Assembly (NCBI GenBank): GCA_964581465.1
Contig: CAZOOP010000009.1
Span: 1-64,000 of the forward strand
From: WJMB01 sp964581465
GTDB lineage: Bacteria > RBG-13-66-14
Length of the DNA: 64,000 nucleotides
Direction: 5' to 3'
This document shows positions 61,285 through 64,000 of this stretch, one piece after another (positions within the stretch are counted from its first letter, which is position 1; the number at the start of each line of letters is the position of its first letter). The notes under the pieces are model-generated. The model worked only from the letters and a program-made list of their open reading frames with translations, searched no databases and was not told the DNA's origin. Made by a program: the position numbers and the translations under genes.

Positions 61285-61854
61285 GTGAAGCGCATTACTA
61301 TCATAGCCGCGCCACTGCTCCCGCTGTTTTTGCTGATCCTCGCCTGCGCCCAGGTCGAGTTCAACCTCGAGCTCGTCGACACCAAGACGATGATGGAAAA
61401 CCAGGTCCTGGGTTCCTACGAGGAGCTGGGCGAGGATATCTGGATGGTTTCCGGCGTCCGCGGCCTGCCCGAGGAGGACCTGCCCAGCCTCGAGGAACTC
61501 GCCGAGGAGGACCCCCAACGCGCCGCCGCGCTGCTGGCCTACGCTGACTCCCTGTTCCTCGATGAAGAACTGCGCCGCCTCAAGGAGCAGGCCCTGCTCG
61601 GCGAGACCGCCGAGGGCTACCTGGCCGCCACACCCCTGCTCGAGGACGACCCCTATGTCGTCGAGCTCATCGAGCGCGAGAACGCCAACCGACGGCGTAT
61701 CTATGAGCGCCTGGGCCGCCTCGACCCCGAAACCTCCACCCTGCCCGATCCCACCGCCGAGACCGCGCGGCGCTACGGCGACCTCTACCTGACCGACGTA
61801 CCCCCGGGACACCGGTACCGCGACGCCGCCGGCGAGTGGCGTCAGGCCGACTGA
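61285..61854 (+). CDS. DUF1318/YdbL-like lipoprotein
   Basis: A 189-residue lipoprotein, signal RITIIAAPLLPLFLLILAC with the Cys at the end. The C-terminal half matches the YdbL/DUF1318 pattern: ELIERENANRRRIYERLGRL (compare E-N-A-x-R-x-x-x-Y), a short spacer, then YLTDVPPGHRYRDAAGEWRQ (P-P-G-x-x-(x)-G-x-W). YdbL is linked to YdbH-YnbE, a system for phospholipid transport to the outer membrane in E. coli; no ydbH is seen here. Start GTG 61285 after GGGGAGGT. Confidence 0.7.
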   Translation: MKRITIIAAPLLPLFLLILACAQVEFNLELVDTKTMMENQVLGSYEELGEDIWMVSGVRGLPEEDLPSLEELAEEDPQRAAALLAYADSLFLDEELRRLKEQALLGETAEGYLAATPLLEDDPYVVELIERENANRRRIYERLGRLDPETSTLPDPTAETARRYGDLYLTDVPPGHRYRDAAGEWRQAD

Positions 61855-61914
61855 ACCCCGGTGATCCGGCGGGCCGGCCGACGCCCTGAAACGCCCCCGA
61901 TTAACCCGCGGCGA

Positions 61915-61997
61915 GGCTTTGGCACGTTTCTTGCGCAGAGGCCGGTGGGGACGTCGATTAGGCGACCCCGCCCTGCTGCAAGAAACGTGCCAAAGCC
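61915..61997. repeat. Palindromic element 10, sigma-54-like arms
   Basis: Arm at 61915-61934 (GGCTTTGGCACGTTTCTTGC) pairs perfectly with 61978-61997; loop 43 nt. The rightward arm faces the gene starting at 62215. The left neighbour ends at 61854. Confidence 0.9.
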
Positions 61998-62214
61998 GGC
62001 CCCGAGCCGGAGCCGCCTCGATTGTCCGACCCGCCGGATCTCCGGGGGGCGTGCCCCTGGAGTTGACCGGCGGCCGAGCTTGTTTGGCCCTTGATCAGTC
62101 ATCAAAACGATTCGCACCCGCCGTACCACGTTGTACTCAACCGGGCCGCCGAGCAGGCTGCGCTGCCTTTCCCGGCCCGGTGCGACGATACCCGACCTTC
62201 CGCTGGGAGACTCC

Positions 62215-63381
62215 TTGAGCAAGAAAAAGAATAAGAAGCCCCCCTTCCGTTCCCGTCATCAGGGCATCGCCTTCCAACGCCACGAGTTCCAGCGCCTGCG
62301 CCGCCGCGCCGAGCAAGCGGTCAAGCGCCTCGAGGAGGAGAACCCCGACGGCGCCGACGAGTTCAAGGAGGAGCCGCGCAAGCTCATCGAGGCCTTCGGC
62401 GAGCTTCTGGCCCGGACGGATTGGCGCACGGTTCGCTACGACCTGCGGGTGATCGCCCGCTACGTCGAGGAGAACCCGCCGCCCACCGAGGACGACGACG
62501 AGAAGGTCGCCGCCTACGTCGACCGTTGTCTGGACGCCATTATCGATGAACAGGCCCGGGCCTGGCTGACCACCATCGGTTTAGGCGTGCAGGTGCAGCT
62601 CGTTGAAGAGGAGGCCTACCGTCTCGGTTGGGTCAACCTCTTCCTGCTCAACATGCTGGGAAACCACGAGGCCAAGCCCCACACCATCCCGCTGCTGCAC
62701 AACCTCTTCTGGGCCAGCTACAACGATTACCTCTTCCAGCGCAACGTCCAGGCCTTCATCGGCCGGGTCCTCGATCCCGACCTCCAGCTCGAGGCGGGCT
62801 ATCGGGAAGCCCTCGAGGCCGACTGGGCTGAGGCCGGCCTGGAGCCCGCCGACCTGGCCGCCAAACTGGACCTGGATCCGGAGAAGGTGGTCGAGTCCCT
62901 GGCCGAGACCGGCCGGTTGGTCAGGCTGGCCGAGGAGAAGCTCCAGCCCCTGTTCCCCACCGACGAGGCCGCCTCCCAGGCGGGCGAGCAGATCCTGGCC
63001 CAGGCCGTGGACATCGTCCGCGCCGCCCAGGACAACCGCTCACGCTCCGAGGAGATCGACGCCGCCGCCGCCGGGGTGCTGCGCCAGTTGGCCGCCGCCC
63101 GGGGCAACGACTTCCAGAGTTCGACGTACCTGGAGGAGTTGGAGGAAGTGCTGGCCGACCTCGAAGAGAACGGCGCCGAGCTGGTCGCCCGGCTGGCCGC
63201 CACGGCGCGGCGCAGCCTGCCCCACCTGCCGCCCCGGCTCAACCCCCTCTTCGACGCCCTGTTCTTCGCCGGGGTGCGTCTGGTCAACGCCCGGGAGTTC
63301 GCCGAAGCCCAGGCCCAGGCCGAAGCTCAGGCGGCTCAGAGCGGTGATGACGACGACTACGACAACGAGGATGACGAGTAA
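62215..63381 (+). CDS. Conserved-looking hypothetical, charged alpha-helical protein
   Basis: About 388 residues starting at TTG 62215 (GGGAGACTCC before it). Lys-rich N-terminus (LSKKKNKKPPFRSRHQG) and a low-complexity acidic tail (QAQAEAQAAQSGDDDDYDNE). The body is almost entirely helical with heptad-like stretches (EFQRLRRRAEQAVKRLEEEN, STYLEELEEVLADLEENGAE). No signal peptide, membrane segment or known motif. Cytoplasmic. It is followed 41 bp later by a RidA gene on the same strand, so the two may be co-transcribed. I do not recognise the family. Confidence 0.75.
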   Translation: MSKKKNKKPPFRSRHQGIAFQRHEFQRLRRRAEQAVKRLEEENPDGADEFKEEPRKLIEAFGELLARTDWRTVRYDLRVIARYVEENPPPTEDDDEKVAAYVDRCLDAIIDEQARAWLTTIGLGVQVQLVEEEAYRLGWVNLFLLNMLGNHEAKPHTIPLLHNLFWASYNDYLFQRNVQAFIGRVLDPDLQLEAGYREALEADWAEAGLEPADLAAKLDLDPEKVVESLAETGRLVRLAEEKLQPLFPTDEAASQAGEQILAQAVDIVRAAQDNRSRSEEIDAAAAGVLRQLAAARGNDFQSSTYLEELEEVLADLEENGAELVARLAATARRSLPHLPPRLNPLFDALFFAGVRLVNAREFAEAQAQAEAQAAQSGDDDDYDNEDDE

Positions 63382-63422
63382 CCGCCCCGATATCGTCGCG
63401 GGTATCAAATAGGGAGCAGACG

Positions 63423-63818
63423 ATGAAGCGCCGTATCGTGCGGACCGACGCCGCTCCCGCCGCCGTCGGTCCCTACAGCCAGGCCGTCGTCGCCGGCGGA
63501 TTGGTCTTCACCGCCGGTCAGTTGCCGCTGGACCCCGCCAGTGGCGAGCTGATCACCGGCGACCTCGCCGCGGCGGCCCGCCGGACCCTGGAGAACGTCG
63601 ACGCTGTGTTGCGCGCCGCCGGCAGCTCGCTCCAACTAGCGGTCAAGCTGACGGTGTTCATGACCGACATCAGCCGCTTCGGCGAGATGAACGAAGTCTA
63701 CGCCGAGTTCTTCGGTGGCGACCCACCGGCCCGTTCCGCCGTGGAGGTTTCGGCTTTACCCAAAGGCGCTCCCCTGGAGATCGAGGCCGTGGCTGTCCTC
63801 GAAGCCCCCGAAGCTTGA
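63423..63818 (+). CDS. ridA: RidA/YjgF enamine-imine deaminase
   Basis: A 131-residue RidA protein: the family signature AVGPYSQAVVAGGLVFTAGQ opens it; VNDVYAEFF appears as MNEVYAEFF, and the catalytic Arg lies in PARSAVEVSALPKGAPLEIE. It hydrolyses reactive enamine/imine intermediates formed by PLP enzymes. Length is normal for the trimeric family. Confidence 0.95.
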   Translation: MKRRIVRTDAAPAAVGPYSQAVVAGGLVFTAGQLPLDPASGELITGDLAAAARRTLENVDAVLRAAGSSLQLAVKLTVFMTDISRFGEMNEVYAEFFGGDPPARSAVEVSALPKGAPLEIEAVAVLEAPEA

Positions 63819-63924
63819 CAGGCCCCGCTCCGCCCGCTATCATCCGGTTAATCAGACCAGACGAACGCGCGAACGCCCAACGCTCCCGCAAAACCCCCGT
63901 CCGCCCAACCTCTGCGAGGTGACG

Positions 63925-64000
63925 ATGCTCCACCCCCGGCGAATGCTGATTCCGGCGCTGCTGATCGGCCTTTTGCTGACCGCCTGCACCGACCTGCCCA
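63925..64000 (+). CDS. Start of a lipoprotein gene (cut by window edge)
   Basis: ATG 63925 after GAGGTGACG opens MLHPRRMLIPALLIGLLLTA then CTDLP, a complete lipoprotein signal with lipobox LLTAC. Only 25 codons are in the window, so the product cannot be identified. ATG 63943 could also be the start. Confidence 0.7.
   Translation, partial: MLHPRRMLIPALLIGLLLTACTDLP

Noticed and set aside
2673..61997. The TTGGCACGTTTCTTGC repeats as a CRISPR array
   Set aside because: Copies are kilobases apart, each is an inverted pair, and there is no regular spacer array or cas gene.
2673..61997. The palindromes as ordinary intrinsic terminators
   Set aside because: Loops are 37-74 nt, no T-run follows, and several genes nearby already have a separate compact hairpin with a T-run.

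Overview
The window is a GC-rich chromosomal stretch of a diderm (outer-membrane) bacterium. It carries UPF0164/PorV-like and TraF-like outer-membrane barrel genes, an LptC-like lipoprotein, many lipobox lipoproteins, and secreted proteins ending in the FlgD/Por-secretion type C-terminal domain seen in FCB-group and several candidate phyla. I cannot place it to species; an uncultured candidate-phylum lineage is my inference. The genetic code looks standard: TGA, TAG and TAA all end intact genes.

Layout. 0-9.7 kb: the tail of an IS1595-like element; a cyclase / CPBP protease / beta-propeller lipoprotein operon; a PorV-like barrel; an AT-rich two-lobed aspartic protease coupled to a Yip1 protein; inositol-3-phosphate synthase with a CDP-alcohol phosphatidyltransferase; GAPDH; RecO; tRNA-Leu. 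9.9-18.7 kb: a broken VOC gene, an aminotransferase, a small lipoprotein, two secreted-protein genes each broken by one in-frame stop codon, two TraF-like barrels and a 463-bp IS1595 derivative with an 8-bp target duplication. 18.8-22.9 kb: PTS enzyme I and HPr, and a lamin-tail secreted protein. 23-24.8 kb: gene-poor, with a miniature transposon. 24.8-36 kb: uvrA, secreted/lipoprotein genes, a nested pair of miniature transposons, then cdaA-cdaR (c-di-AMP) and a TPR-POTRA protein. 36-46.5 kb: a serine hydrolase, a lipoprotein, a secreted propeller protein, a methyltransferase / lytic transglycosylase / ABC exporter operon and an orphan fumarase beta subunit. 46.6-53.8 kb: mltG / GT-like / MFS operon, a Nudix hydrolase, pgk and an lptC-like gene. 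53.9-64 kb: a miniature transposon, a C25 (gingipain-like) protease, a zinc metalloprotease, another barrel, a DUF1318-like lipoprotein, a hypothetical, RidA and the start of a lipoprotein.

Most striking is a dispersed family of ten perfect inverted repeats (2.7, 6.8, 16.2, 23.0, 27.9, 36.6, 38.1, 51.3, 52.8 and 61.9 kb). Each arm contains TGGCACG-N4-TTGC, the textbook sigma-54 (-24/-12) promoter, so each element holds two promoter-like arms pointing at each other across a loop of about 37-74 nt. The arm sequence outside this core differs between copies but stays perfectly paired. Nine of the ten lie upstream of a gene in the right orientation for one arm to drive it. A second layer is a family of about 340-360 bp miniature elements with IS1595-type ends and 8-bp target duplications, one nested inside another.
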